DNA of 64,000 bases from CBFHSF01 sp965658445 (lineage in GTDB: Bacteria > Bacteroidota > Bacteroidia > Flavobacteriales > Schleiferiaceae), in NCBI GenBank assembly GCA_965658445.1, contig CBFHSF010000015.1, positions 10,003-74,002 of the forward strand, given 5' to 3'. This document shows, piece after piece, positions 52,499 to 61,474 of this stretch (its first letter is position 1; each line of letters starts with the position of its first letter). The notes below the pieces were generated by a model that searched no databases, was not told where the DNA came from, and saw nothing but the letters and a program-made list of their open reading frames with translations. Both the position numbers and the translations under genes were made by a program.

Positions 52499-54343
52499 AT
52501 GAAAAAAACATTACTTTTTGCCGCATCACTACTCGTATCTGTAGTGGCTTTTGCGCAAGGGTCTTTTACACCACACGTAAACCTGACTGACTGGAACTCA
52601 ACAACAGTTACTGTTCCTGCGTCACCTATCCTTACTCAGTACTTGTTTATCGGAGGATACGACAAGGTACAAACCGCTCCTACCTACGGAAACGCAGCAG
52701 GAGAGGCGTTGGCCAAGCAATGGCATGACTTTATTGGATTTACTCCAGACAACAACTCTTCTGACTTGGGCTGGGTATCTATCAACCACGAAATGATTGT
52801 TCAGAATGACTCTATCGGTGACGGTGGTGGTATGACGGTTTTCAAAATCGCTCGCGACCCAGCAACGGATTCTATCATCATCGTTAACCAAACACTTTCT
52901 GACGGAAGAACTGGAAAATTCTTTGCTGTAGACTTCGTAAACACAGTAGGTGAAACGGGAATGAACTGTGGAGGTATCTCTACAAACGACGGAAGAATCT
53001 GGACTGCGGAAGAGTGGTTTAGAGGAAACAACGGTTCTATTGCTGATCGCGATACTTCTGATTTCACAATCGGAACCGGTACATCTGACGGCCAGGCGGC
53101 TCCCAACGGATTCCCTGGATTTGACGGACAAACCATCAAGAAATATGAGAACTACAACTACATGGTAGAAATCGATCCTACCGAAGCAGTTGCCATCAGA
53201 AAACAATACAACTGGGGACGTCAGCCTTTTGAAGGTGGATGTGTTATGCCCGACAACCAAACGGTTTACTTGGGAGCTGACAACACTCCTGGATTCTTCA
53301 CCAAGTTCGTAGCCACAACTCCTGGAGACTTTACATCGGGTACTACTTACGTATACAAGCACGATGGTTCTAGCACCAAATGGGTAGAAATCGACAACAC
53401 GGACCTAACTAAAATGCTAAACTTCACAGAAGAAGCAGCTATGGCCGGTGCAACTATGTACAACCGCCTTGAGTGGGTTACGGAAGCCAACGGAAAAGTA
53501 TACTTCACAGAAACAGGTAGAGATAACCCTGCATCTCGCTGGTCCGCTTTTAAGACCAACACACCTGCAGTTTATGCTCCTCATCACATCGATAGAGCTA
53601 CAGACCAAAGCGACGAGTTTGGTGTGGCGTTGACTCCTGATTCTGCTCAATACTGGGATTACTACGGTCGCGTACTTGAGTACGATCCTGCCACAGAACA
53701 AGTTACTGTTTACCTAGAAGGAGGACCTTACTTCTCTGTAGATCCCGGAACTTCTACCTACCCTGGAAACCACCTTTCTAACCCTGACGGATTGGCCACT
53801 TTTGAAGTTAACGACAAGACCTACTTGATCATCCAAGAAGACTTGAACGGTACTTCTAAAGGAAGAACTCCTGCTGGAATTTCCAACCGCGCTTGTGAAA
53901 TCTACCTATTGGATCTTGACATCGCAAATCCTACTCTTAACGACTTGGTAAGAATTGCGGTAGGTCCTGCTGGATCTGAGGTTACAGGAGCTCGTCCTAC
54001 ACCTGACGGAAAGACGATTCTTTTCAACGTACAGCACCCTAGCACTTCTAACCCCTTCCCCTTCAACAACTCATTGACTATTGCAATGACAGGTTGGGAC
54101 AACGCAACCATTGGTGTTGAGGAGAACAACTGGCAAGGTGCTGAAGGTTTTAGAATGTACCCTAACCCTGCCACTCGTGTATTATACTTCGACAACGTTC
54201 AAGACATCGCGATTTACGACAACACGGGCAGAAGAATCAAAGTATACCGTGAGGTACAAGAGATCAACATCTCTACTTTGAAGCCCGGTGCTTACTACGT
54301 ACAAAACGCTGAAGGAACGACTCAAAAGTTGATCGTTCAATAA
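52499..54343 (+). CDS. PhoX/DUF839-like secreted protein with T9SS sorting domain
   Basis: 614 aa. Signal peptide (KKTLLFAASLLVSVVAFAQ). A beta-propeller-like PhoX/DUF839 domain (about 30-535) shows LGWVSINHEMIVQNDSIGDG, MNCGGISTNDGRIWTAEEWF, GGCVMPDNQTVYLGADNTPG and LSNPDGLATFEVNDKTYLII, matching the alkaline-phosphatase PhoX family, whose enzymes use calcium and iron. The last about 70 residues (FRMYPNPATRVLYFDNVQDI ... LKPGAYYVQNAEG) are a type A T9SS sorting domain, so it is exported and cell-surface attached or released. The phosphatase activity is inferred; metal residues were not verified. A terminator separates it from the peroxidase gene. Confidence 0.86.
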   Translation: MKKTLLFAASLLVSVVAFAQGSFTPHVNLTDWNSTTVTVPASPILTQYLFIGGYDKVQTAPTYGNAAGEALAKQWHDFIGFTPDNNSSDLGWVSINHEMIVQNDSIGDGGGMTVFKIARDPATDSIIIVNQTLSDGRTGKFFAVDFVNTVGETGMNCGGISTNDGRIWTAEEWFRGNNGSIADRDTSDFTIGTGTSDGQAAPNGFPGFDGQTIKKYENYNYMVEIDPTEAVAIRKQYNWGRQPFEGGCVMPDNQTVYLGADNTPGFFTKFVATTPGDFTSGTTYVYKHDGSSTKWVEIDNTDLTKMLNFTEEAAMAGATMYNRLEWVTEANGKVYFTETGRDNPASRWSAFKTNTPAVYAPHHIDRATDQSDEFGVALTPDSAQYWDYYGRVLEYDPATEQVTVYLEGGPYFSVDPGTSTYPGNHLSNPDGLATFEVNDKTYLIIQEDLNGTSKGRTPAGISNRACEIYLLDLDIANPTLNDLVRIAVGPAGSEVTGARPTPDGKTILFNVQHPSTSNPFPFNNSLTIAMTGWDNATIGVEENNWQGAEGFRMYPNPATRVLYFDNVQDIAIYDNTGRRIKVYREVQEINISTLKPGAYYVQNAEGTTQKLIVQ

Positions 54344-54404
54344 GACAAATTTTCTGTTTTCGCGCGCTTTTTTAATGAAGCAATATTGATTTAATCTTTT
54401 GAAT

Positions 54405-54436
54405 TCCCCGGAGGTTTCTAACCCCCGGGGATTTCT
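54405..54436 (+). terminator. Terminator-like hairpin after the PhoX-like gene
   Basis: TCCCCGG (54405-54411) pairs with CCGGGGA (54425-54431), extended inward by GG/CC, and is followed by TTTCTTG. It overlaps the region just upstream of the peroxidase gene. Confidence 0.65.
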
Positions 54437-54459
54437 TGTCTCCGCTAAACACAACTGAA

Positions 54460-56277
54460 ATGAAAAAACTAATCATCTCGCTGTCAATAGCCCTTTTCAT
54501 CTTCACGAACGCCTACTACAAACCCAGTCCATCCTCCCAAATATGGTCAGACTACACCGTGGAATGTCTAGACTTCGAAAAAAGACTTGAGGAATTTACA
54601 AATACGGTCTCTAAATCAAGAGAGCATACTCTCACTGCTAAAGAAGTCGAAGCGATGCGCTCGGCTTTTCTAGAAGTTAGAGAAGACTATAAAAAAATAG
54701 AGTGGCTACTGGCATATCTTCACACAGAAGACGCCAACGACTACTTTAACGGAGCGCCCCTTCCCAAGACTGAGCGCAATGCACCAAAGATCATTATCCT
54801 TGAGCCCAAGGGCTTACAGCGAATGGAAGAGGTGGTTTTTGAAGAGGAGATATCCTGTGCAGAGCTATACAAACTCAGCGATGCTTTGTTGAGCAGAACC
54901 CGTGAGTTGAATGCCTACCAAAGACAAGTAAAAATCTACGATCATCAGATCTTTGAAGCCATGCGTTTTGAAACGATTAGAATCGTCTCCATGGGTATTA
55001 CAGGTTTTGACACTCCCGCTTCTGGCGAGAGCTTGAAAGAAACTCAGACCGCTTGGGACCAAATGGTAAAAATCACGAAGCCTTACATACTAATGGCTCC
55101 GGATTCTATTGCCAACAAAGTTTTGGCTTACGCCGAAGGCGGCAGTCAAATGTTGAACGAAGCAGATGATTTTAATTCTTTTGACAGAGTTGCCTTTATC
55201 AGAAACTACGCGGATCGTATGTACGGGGGACTTTTGGACGTGCAATTGGCCTTGGGCATTGAGCTACCCCACGAGGTCTATGAATCTCCTTTGGCCATTA
55301 ACTACGAATCGAGAACGATGTTCTCCAACAACACTTTTGACGACAGAGCCTTTCTGGGAATGACCAGAGAGGGCAATGAGCACGCTAAAATCGCTTTGGG
55401 AAAACGGTTGTTTTACGAAGGGAGACTCTCCAAAAACTTTGACAAATCCTGTGCTTCTTGCCACAACCCCGACAAGGGATTCTCTGATGGTTTGCCTACA
55501 AGCAAAGGGACTACAGGTCCATTAAAAAGAAACTCTCCAACGCTTCTCAACGCAGGGCTGGCCAAGGCATTCTTTTATGATTTAAGAGCCGAAAACATCG
55601 ACCAACAAGCAGAACACGTGATTTTTAATCCTGAAGAATTTGACTCCAACTACAAACTCATCTTTATGAGATTGGAAGATGACTCGAGCTATGTCAGTGA
55701 ATTTGCGTCGGCCTTCCCAGAATACAAGGGAGAAATCAACAGAAACACTTTGAGCCAAGCGCTCTCTCATTACGTGCTCTCTCTCAAAACCTTTGATAGC
55801 CCCGTAGATAAATATTTGCGCGGGGAATCCGATGAACTATCCAAAGAAGCGTATGCTGGCATGAACCTCTTTATGGGAAAGGCAACATGTGGTACCTGTC
55901 ACTTTGCTCCCACATTCTCTGGATTGGTACCGCCCAACTTTGAAGAAAATGAATCGGAGGTCCTCGGAGTAATGACCGCTCCCGAATCAGGTGTTCTAGA
56001 TCCTGACCAAGGGCGTGGGGGCAGTGGAAAATTAAAAGATGAGGCCTACATGTACGAGTTTAGCTTTAAAACGGTAACGGTGAGAAACGTTGCCAAGACA
56101 GGACCCTACTTCCACAACGGCCAATACAAAACGCTACGAGAAGTTATTGACTTCTACGACTTGGGAGGAGGTGCAGGTGCAGGATTGGACATCCCACATC
56201 AGACTCTACCTCCGGACCCACTAAATCTGTCTGAAGAAGAAAAAGAACAACTGGAAGCATTTATGCTAGCGCTTTAG
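54460..56277 (+). CDS. Di-haem cytochrome c peroxidase with imelysin-like N-terminal domain
   Basis: 605 aa from the ATG at 54460. Signal peptide, then an about 270-residue helical domain containing EPKGLQRMEEVVF (118-127), which resembles the GxHxxE region of imelysin-like proteins with Gln in place of His. The C-terminal half is a MauG/CcpA-type peroxidase with two haem sites, CASCH (331-335) and CGTCH (477-481), plus LFYEGRLSKNFDKSCASC and TGPYFHNGQYKTLREV. Periplasmic; it would reduce H2O2 or modify a partner using c-type cytochrome electrons. It follows the PhoX-like gene on the same strand. Confidence 0.88.
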   Translation: MKKLIISLSIALFIFTNAYYKPSPSSQIWSDYTVECLDFEKRLEEFTNTVSKSREHTLTAKEVEAMRSAFLEVREDYKKIEWLLAYLHTEDANDYFNGAPLPKTERNAPKIIILEPKGLQRMEEVVFEEEISCAELYKLSDALLSRTRELNAYQRQVKIYDHQIFEAMRFETIRIVSMGITGFDTPASGESLKETQTAWDQMVKITKPYILMAPDSIANKVLAYAEGGSQMLNEADDFNSFDRVAFIRNYADRMYGGLLDVQLALGIELPHEVYESPLAINYESRTMFSNNTFDDRAFLGMTREGNEHAKIALGKRLFYEGRLSKNFDKSCASCHNPDKGFSDGLPTSKGTTGPLKRNSPTLLNAGLAKAFFYDLRAENIDQQAEHVIFNPEEFDSNYKLIFMRLEDDSSYVSEFASAFPEYKGEINRNTLSQALSHYVLSLKTFDSPVDKYLRGESDELSKEAYAGMNLFMGKATCGTCHFAPTFSGLVPPNFEENESEVLGVMTAPESGVLDPDQGRGGSGKLKDEAYMYEFSFKTVTVRNVAKTGPYFHNGQYKTLREVIDFYDLGGGAGAGLDIPHQTLPPDPLNLSEEEKEQLEAFMLAL

Positions 56278-56281
56278 ATCT

Positions 56282-56416
56282 ATTATCCTCGCCTTGGTAG
56301 GAAGCTTTTACGGTGTAACCGGAATTTTTATTGGATTGGCCATCAGCATTGTTTTGGGCGGAATCTATGCGTGCATTGTTATGATAAAAGACCTCAAAAA
56401 AGCTGATCCGCCTTAG
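56282..56416 (+). pseudogene. Possible remnant of a membrane protein (flippase-like tail)
   Basis: An open stretch with no ATG encodes IILALVGSFYGVTGIFIGLA followed by ISIVLGGIYACIVMIKDLKK and ADPP, then TAG. It reads like the last helix and basic tail of a MOP-type flippase. It starts 5 bp after the peroxidase stop. A TTG at 56294 could start a 40-aa one-helix peptide. Truncated gene or small membrane protein; uncertain. Confidence 0.3.
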
Positions 56417-56564
56417 CCGAAACCTCTATGCTTGAAGCCTATAAAAAGGACCAGTTGCGCTTTGTGGGTCGTTAGGCGACTAAACTTCCTCACATCCCAT
56501 TAGCAATCCCCAGCAAATAAGACAAAAAGGATTACTTTTGGGGCTTCTAACAAGGCACAAGAGA

Positions 56565-57257
56565 ATGACTCCTAGCGATATACTATCTACTTTAGAAATC
56601 CCGGATTGGGACACAGCGTCGGCTATTAAGCCCAGCGAGGCTGAATTTATCTACAGTTTTATCAAAGAGCACAATCTTTCCAAAACTCTAGAAGTAGGAT
56701 TTGCCTTTTCTATGTCGGCTTCTCACATTATGGCGGCTACAGAAAAACCACATATTGCCTGTGATCCCTTTCAGGACAATTACAAGCAAATGGGTCTGCA
56801 AAACGTGAAAAAATTGGGGTTAGATTCTCAATTGGACTTTAGACCAGAATTTAGCCACGACTTATTGCCTAAACTCAAAAACGAGGGTAAGAAGTTTGAC
56901 TTCATTTTCATTGACGGCGACCATAAGTTTGATGGAATACTTATTGACTTTTACTATTCTCATTTCCTATTAGAAAAGGGAGGCTATGTAATGCTTCACG
57001 ATACATGGATGAGAAGCACCCGTTTGATTGAAAAATTCATCGTAAAAAACCGTAAAGAATACGTTCAAGTGCCTTCTCCATTGAGAAACATCATTGTCTT
57101 TAAAAAGATTGACGAGGATCAGCGAGATGGAATGTTCTTCAGCGAATTTTACACAACAAAGTCCATTGTTGTGCACTCGGCGATTAATTACATGAATTCA
57201 GGAAAGAACAATTTCTTCAAGAAAATGCTAATGAGCCTAAAGTCTAAACTCAAGTAG
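56565..57257 (+). CDS. Class I SAM-dependent methyltransferase (Methyltransf_24 type)
   Basis: 230 aa from the ATG at 56565. SKTLEVGFAFSMSASHIMAA is motif I of the O-methyltransferase-like Methyltransf_24 family. KFDFIFIDGDHKFDGILIDF is the conserved acidic/His metal-linked motif, and YVMLHDTWMRSTR follows. The family often acts in glycan or natural-product methylation; the substrate is unknown. Followed by the convergent Fur-family gene. Confidence 0.82.
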   Translation: MTPSDILSTLEIPDWDTASAIKPSEAEFIYSFIKEHNLSKTLEVGFAFSMSASHIMAATEKPHIACDPFQDNYKQMGLQNVKKLGLDSQLDFRPEFSHDLLPKLKNEGKKFDFIFIDGDHKFDGILIDFYYSHFLLEKGGYVMLHDTWMRSTRLIEKFIVKNRKEYVQVPSPLRNIIVFKKIDEDQRDGMFFSEFYTTKSIVVHSAINYMNSGKNNFFKKMLMSLKSKLK

Positions 57258-57321
57258 ACTTTTCTAGACTCCATTGATTTTTTGATTTAAACCCTTGTTG
57301 AAAATCCAGACGAGGGATTTG

Positions 57322-57699
57322 CTACATGCATTCTGAGCATTGCCCATAGACCAAAAACTCCACCTTATCTACCTTGAAGTTCGGGACATTGGGAACGGGA
57401 ACGGTGTCCTCTAAACACTCAGTCTTTCCGCAAGTATTGCATTGAAAATGTGGATGAGTATCTACGTGGTGATGCGAGGAACAGCTATGGCATTTGGCAT
57501 ACCACTTAAGACCTTCCTTTCCGGTGAAGGAATGGAGAATTCCTTCGTCTTCCAATCTTTCTAAAACCCGGTAGACCGTAGTTTTATTCATATGAGGCTG
57601 GTGCTGATTGATCAATTCAACCACAGACAAGGCGCCTTCTGCCTTGTCAAAAGACTCCTGAATCATAACTAAAGATTTGGTTTTCCTCACAATTCCCAT
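57322..57699 (-). CDS. Fur-family (probably Zur-type) transcriptional repressor
   Basis: 125 aa. A winged-helix domain (about 1-70, HQPHMNKTTVYRVLERLEDE) contains the DNA-recognition helix of Fur proteins. The dimerisation/metal domain has CHSCSSHHHVDTHPHFQCNT, CGKTECLED and the C-terminal CSEC. The CxxC...CxxC structural-zinc pairs and the His-rich segment are as in Fur/Zur; assignment to zinc rests on the divergent ZnuD-like receptor. Divergent from that receptor with two TTGCA-based sites between them, so it likely represses the receptor and perhaps itself. Confidence 0.85.
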   Translation of the reverse strand: MGIVRKTKSLVMIQESFDKAEGALSVVELINQHQPHMNKTTVYRVLERLEDEGILHSFTGKEGLKWYAKCHSCSSHHHVDTHPHFQCNTCGKTECLEDTVPVPNVPNFKVDKVEFLVYGQCSECM

Positions 57700-57711
57700 G
57701 GGGCAAATTTA

Positions 57712-57767
57712 TTGCAACTTAATTGCATTTACAAACGGAAGAAGTATATTTGCACCCGAGTTGCATT
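57712..57767. promoter_or_regulatory. Two Fur/Zur-like operator sites (TTGCA-N6-TTGCA)
   Basis: Site A at 57712-57728 and site B at 57750-57766 each have TTGCA repeated at an 11-bp spacing and ending TTGCAT. Site A contains a perfect palindrome TGCAA-N5-TTGCA (57713-57727). Site A covers the -33 element and site B overlaps the -7 element and the start region, an ideal repressor layout. Confidence 0.7.
57723..57752 (+). promoter_or_regulatory. Promoter of the zinc-type TonB receptor
   Basis: -33 TTG at 57723-57725, a 19-bp spacer, -7 TATATTTG at 57745-57752. Transcription is expected near 57759, about 80 bp before the receptor ATG. Confidence 0.72.
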
Positions 57768-57838
57768 AAAAACGCTATGTGACTCATTATCAACCCACAC
57801 AAATAAAAACAAAAAGTTACTCATCGGTTAAACGCACT

Positions 57839-60355
57839 ATGAGAACAGACCGCCTTACATATTTCGGGATTTACTTTGGGAAAGGTCTCAGAAAAAATTC
57901 CATTCAAAAAGTAGGCTTTTGGACTCTTCTCACAATGGGTCTCTTGGGTTCATCAGTGGCGGCAGGTCAGCAAAACAACTGCTCATACACCCTTTCTGGA
58001 AATGTGCTTGACCAGAAAACTCAAGAGCCCATTCCTTATGTAACCGTTCAAATTAAGGGCAGTGAAAAGGTTGCTATAACAGACGTAAAGGGCACTTTTT
58101 ATTTTGAAGGGCTCTGTAGCCCCAAAAACACCTTGATCGTACACTGTATTGGATATTGCGATACCTCTTGTGAAAGTTATTATCACGGAGGCGAAAGACC
58201 AAACATTTATCTTACGCAAGAAACTACAGAACTTAAATCCGTTACCATTCAAGCGGAAAAATTGGTGGAAAGCGGTACCGCATCGCTCTCTCAAACCACT
58301 TTAGACCGTTCAGACTTCAGCGTAAACTCCTCACAAGATTTGGCCTCTGTAGTCTCTCAAGAACAAGGGGTTACCTTTACTTCTGCAGGAAATAATGTTC
58401 AACTTCCCGTTATCCATGGATTGTACGGAAACCGCATTTTGGTATTGAACAACGGGTTCAAACACGGTTTCCAAAATTGGGGAAGGGACCACGCTCCAGA
58501 AATCGACATCTCTTCCGCTCACGAGGTCACAGTAATCAAAGGAGCCGCCGGTACTCGCTATGGCCCCGAGGCCTTGGGAGGTGCCGTAAGTATTAAAAAC
58601 AATCCACTACTCCTCAATGATCCCTTAAAAGTCAGAGTGGGAAGTGGGTATCAGACCAATGGCCGAGGGTATTTTGCGCAATCAGAAATCAGTCAAGGGC
58701 TTTCTAACTGGGGATATCACGCCGCTGCCAATTACATGCGAAGCGGTGACAAACACACCCCTGATTACAGCCTTACCAATTCAGGAAAGGAAGAGTTCTC
58801 GTTCAACACAGGAGTTCGCTATCACCTAAAAGGATTGGACGTCAAGTTGTTTTACAGTTTCATCGAACAAGACTTGGCCTTGTTGCGATCTTCCATTGCG
58901 TCCAGTGGCGCTGCCTTTATCAATGCCATTGAATCGGATAGACCCTACTTCATCAGACCCTTTTCTTACGACATCAATGAACCAAAACAGACGACGCAGC
59001 ACCACCTGGGAAAGGCAGAAATCAATTGGTGGATATCAGAGAAATCCCTACTTACTTTCCGTTATGGGGTCCAGCTCAACAAGCGTCAAGAGTTCGACGT
59101 GAGGAGAAATGCAGATTTGCCCATCATTGATTTGGACCTCACTACTAACGATTACCAATTGGAGTGGAAACACCCCGCTTGGTTGGGGATGACCGGGTTG
59201 GTAGGCGTCCAATATTTCACACAAGAAAACCTCAACAATCCAGGTACAAACACGACGGCTCTAATCCCCAATTACCTCACCAAGAGATACAGCGGATTTA
59301 TCATTGAGAGCATCAAAAAAGACCAGAACACCTTTGAATTTGGAGTTCGCGTAGATTCCGAATCCAACAATGTGGCAGGAAGAGAAACTAATCAAGACCT
59401 CTTCAGAGACCAATTTAGCTTTGTGAATTTGACGGCCTCTCTTGGATACATCAGAAAGCTCAATGAAAACTCAACCTTCCGAACTCACTTAGGAACCGCT
59501 TGGAGAACTCCCAATATGGCGGAGCTCTACACCTTTGGCCAGCACGGGTTTAAGACGTCCTACGGACTGTTGAGATACTACTTTAACGAGGAGGGAGACC
59601 CTAGAACTGACAAAGTCTTAACCTGGGTAGAAAGCGGCGTACAGCCAGAAAAGGGATACAAGTTCATCAACGAATACCGAACTCAATTTGGAGAGAACAC
59701 TCATACTTTTACGGCCTATGCTCACTACATAGAAAACTTTATTTACGAAAGGCCACTCGGTGTATTCGGAACCATACGAGGTCCCATGCCTGCTTTTATC
59801 TTCCAGCAATACGACGCGGCCTTCTTGGGGTTGGATTACAGTTGGCAACGCAATTGGACTCGTCAGTGGTCAGGAACCTTAGGAGTTAGTTATTTGTGGT
59901 CACATAATGTGGAAAGAGACGAACCGCTCATCAACCAAGCGCCCATCAACGTCAATTACAATTTGTCTTGGCAGAAGAGTGATTTATGGTTTTTCGAGAG
60001 CTCTAAAATTTCCATTAGACCCAGCTACACCTTTGAGCAGTACCAAGCTCCTAGAACGGTTTCTCCCCAAGACCTGATTGACGGGACCGTAGAAATTACA
60101 CCCGAGTCAGAAATTTTTGATTTTAAGGACGCTCCCTCTGGCTACTTCCTTTTTGATTTGGCATGGGAGGTTTCTTGGGGTAACTTGGATGCCAGTATTG
60201 CCGTAAACAATGTGTTTAACACGCGCTACAGATACTACCTCAACGAGATGAGATATTTTGCCGATGAGCCAGGAACCAATGTATTGTTCACCCTGCATTA
60301 CACCTTCAAAGGAAAGCGCACTCAGGACCCTCATGCTGGACACCATCACGATTAA
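57839..60355 (+). CDS. TonB-dependent receptor, ZnuD-like (probable zinc uptake)
   Basis: 838 aa from the ATG at 57839; the GTG at 57779 is an alternative and would lie only about 20 bp from the predicted transcript start. A Cys-rich carboxypeptidase-like domain (about 45-125, LSGNVLDQKTQEPIPYVTVQ, CIGYCDTSCESYYHGG) precedes the plug (about 150-270, QNWGRDHAPEID, VIKGAAGTRYGPEALGGAVS) and barrel. The C-terminus ends HAGHHHD, a likely metal-binding tail. Regulation by the divergent Fur-family protein and the partner lipoprotein suggest zinc. The exact metal is inferred. Confidence 0.85.
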   Translation: MRTDRLTYFGIYFGKGLRKNSIQKVGFWTLLTMGLLGSSVAAGQQNNCSYTLSGNVLDQKTQEPIPYVTVQIKGSEKVAITDVKGTFYFEGLCSPKNTLIVHCIGYCDTSCESYYHGGERPNIYLTQETTELKSVTIQAEKLVESGTASLSQTTLDRSDFSVNSSQDLASVVSQEQGVTFTSAGNNVQLPVIHGLYGNRILVLNNGFKHGFQNWGRDHAPEIDISSAHEVTVIKGAAGTRYGPEALGGAVSIKNNPLLLNDPLKVRVGSGYQTNGRGYFAQSEISQGLSNWGYHAAANYMRSGDKHTPDYSLTNSGKEEFSFNTGVRYHLKGLDVKLFYSFIEQDLALLRSSIASSGAAFINAIESDRPYFIRPFSYDINEPKQTTQHHLGKAEINWWISEKSLLTFRYGVQLNKRQEFDVRRNADLPIIDLDLTTNDYQLEWKHPAWLGMTGLVGVQYFTQENLNNPGTNTTALIPNYLTKRYSGFIIESIKKDQNTFEFGVRVDSESNNVAGRETNQDLFRDQFSFVNLTASLGYIRKLNENSTFRTHLGTAWRTPNMAELYTFGQHGFKTSYGLLRYYFNEEGDPRTDKVLTWVESGVQPEKGYKFINEYRTQFGENTHTFTAYAHYIENFIYERPLGVFGTIRGPMPAFIFQQYDAAFLGLDYSWQRNWTRQWSGTLGVSYLWSHNVERDEPLINQAPINVNYNLSWQKSDLWFFESSKISIRPSYTFEQYQAPRTVSPQDLIDGTVEITPESEIFDFKDAPSGYFLFDLAWEVSWGNLDASIAVNNVFNTRYRYYLNEMRYFADEPGTNVLFTLHYTFKGKRTQDPHAGHHHD

Positions 60356-60421
60356 TTCAATAAAGATTAAACGATAATTAATAACAGAAATCAGTAAACA
60401 CTAAACAGAGAATTATAAACT

Positions 60422-61048
60422 ATGATTACAACAGAAAAATTCAGAAAATTCGGATTGGTTGCTATGCTATTTTCAGCAGCTGTATTGACAAGCTGTGATG
60501 ACGATGATGACGTTACCACACCACCCATCGAAAACGAAGAAGAGGTTATCACTGACTTGAAACTTATCTTCACCAACACTCAAGATCCTTCAGATGTTGT
60601 TATGGCAGCAGCTCAAGATCCTGACGGAGACGGTGTATTGGAATTGGAAATTTTGGATTCAGTTTACCTAGGAATCAACAAGACCTATACGCTGACTATG
60701 GAGATTTTCAACAATCTAGAATCTCCGGGCGAGGACATAGGCGCAGAGATTGCCGCTGAAGACGACGAGCACCAAATTTTCTTCAGCTTTACAGACGGAT
60801 CATTCTCTGATCCAATGGGCGACGGAAACTTTGATGACTACGCCGATCCAGTAAACTACAACGACTTTGACGGAAACAACCTTCCATTGGGTCTTAACAC
60901 TACTTGGACTACAGGTTCCAACACCGTTAGCATGGGTTCATTCCGCGTAAGACTTCAGCACCAGCCTGACGGCATCAAACAAGCCGGTTCTACCGTTAAC
61001 GACGGAGATACTGACTTTGACTTGGACTTTGAGCTTTACGTTCAGTAA
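60422..61048 (+). CDS. Partner lipoprotein of the zinc-type receptor
   Basis: 208 aa. Lipobox AAVLTSC is followed by a run of five Asp. The body is rich in Asp/Glu (DEHQIFFSFTDG, GSTVNDGDTDFDLDFELYVQ) and follows the EEEVIT...LESPGEDI...GLNTTWTTGS pattern. That pattern is seen in Bacteroidota lipoproteins annotated as type 1 periplasmic-binding-fold-like and regularly placed after ZnuD-like receptors. It may bind zinc at the outer membrane for the receptor. It is 66 bp after the receptor gene and ends the unit at a strong terminator. Confidence 0.8.
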   Translation: MITTEKFRKFGLVAMLFSAAVLTSCDDDDDVTTPPIENEEEVITDLKLIFTNTQDPSDVVMAAAQDPDGDGVLELEILDSVYLGINKTYTLTMEIFNNLESPGEDIGAEIAAEDDEHQIFFSFTDGSFSDPMGDGNFDDYADPVNYNDFDGNNLPLGLNTTWTTGSNTVSMGSFRVRLQHQPDGIKQAGSTVNDGDTDFDLDFELYVQ

Positions 61049-61114
61049 CAAGCATTCAAAGACAAGAAAACGCTAATTCGAGCTTTCGGACTAGATTAGA
61101 TTGTTTTAGAAACC

Positions 61115-61150
61115 AAAACCCTCCTTCGCAATTGCGGGGGAGGGTTTTTT
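61115..61150 (+). terminator. Rho-independent terminator of the zinc-receptor unit
   Basis: AAAACCCTCC (61115-61124) pairs with GGAGGGTTTT (61139-61148), with an inner CGC/GCG, followed by TT. Confidence 0.85.
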
Positions 61151-61178
61151 GTGTAGAAATACTTTTTTAGACTCTTGT

Positions 61179-61415
61179 TTTCAAGGGGAACTTATCCCCT
61201 TGAAACCCCAGGTTCCGCTGGCGCGGATTTAAAATCCGTGCCTTCTACCCTTTCCCAACCTTTCGCGCCGTTCAAGCCACTGCGCCATCGGCTTATCCTT
61301 TTTGCTGGGGCGGAAAAAGGATACAAAACCGCCCTTTGCGCCTCCGCCTCAGCATTCTAATCGCTAATCACATGTCGCGGATAAATCCAATAAGCCTTCG
61401 GCTTCGGGATTTATC
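61179..61415. repeat. Array of four imperfect to perfect palindromes (REP-like intergenic region)
   Basis: Four separate inverted repeats fall in 237 bp: an 11-bp perfect stem (61179-61189/61195-61205); GGCGCGGATT-type stem (61220-61242) with one G-T pair; a perfect 10-bp stem TATCCTTTTT/AAAAAGGATA (61294-61303/61314-61323); and GATAAATCC/GGATTTATC with an inner AAGCC/GGCTT (61380-61415). No convincing gene is present. The GCGCGGATTT...AAATCC unit resembles short mobile or REP-type sequence seen between Bacteroidota genes; this origin is inferred. Confidence 0.6.
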
Positions 61416-61430
61416 GTATGCTCCATGTTC

Positions 61431-61474
61431 AAGTCGATTTACGAATCCTTCACCAAGGTCGCGGGTTCAGTCCC
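61431..61474. repeat. Direct repeat, copy A
   Basis: A 44-bp unit sharing 35 of 44 positions with copy B (61575-61618), with the first 16 bp identical. It ends in a GGTCGCGGGTTC-like string that recalls a tRNA T-arm but has no tRNA around it. Confidence 0.6.

Noticed and set aside
52622..53362. 246-residue minus-strand frame opposite the PhoX-like gene
   Set aside because: Low-complexity Ser/Val/Arg composition and full overlap with a well-supported gene; a shadow frame.
61457..61474. tRNA gene suggested by GGTCGCGGGTTCAGTCCC-like string
   Set aside because: No acceptor, D-arm or anticodon stem can be folded around it; only the T-arm-like piece is present.
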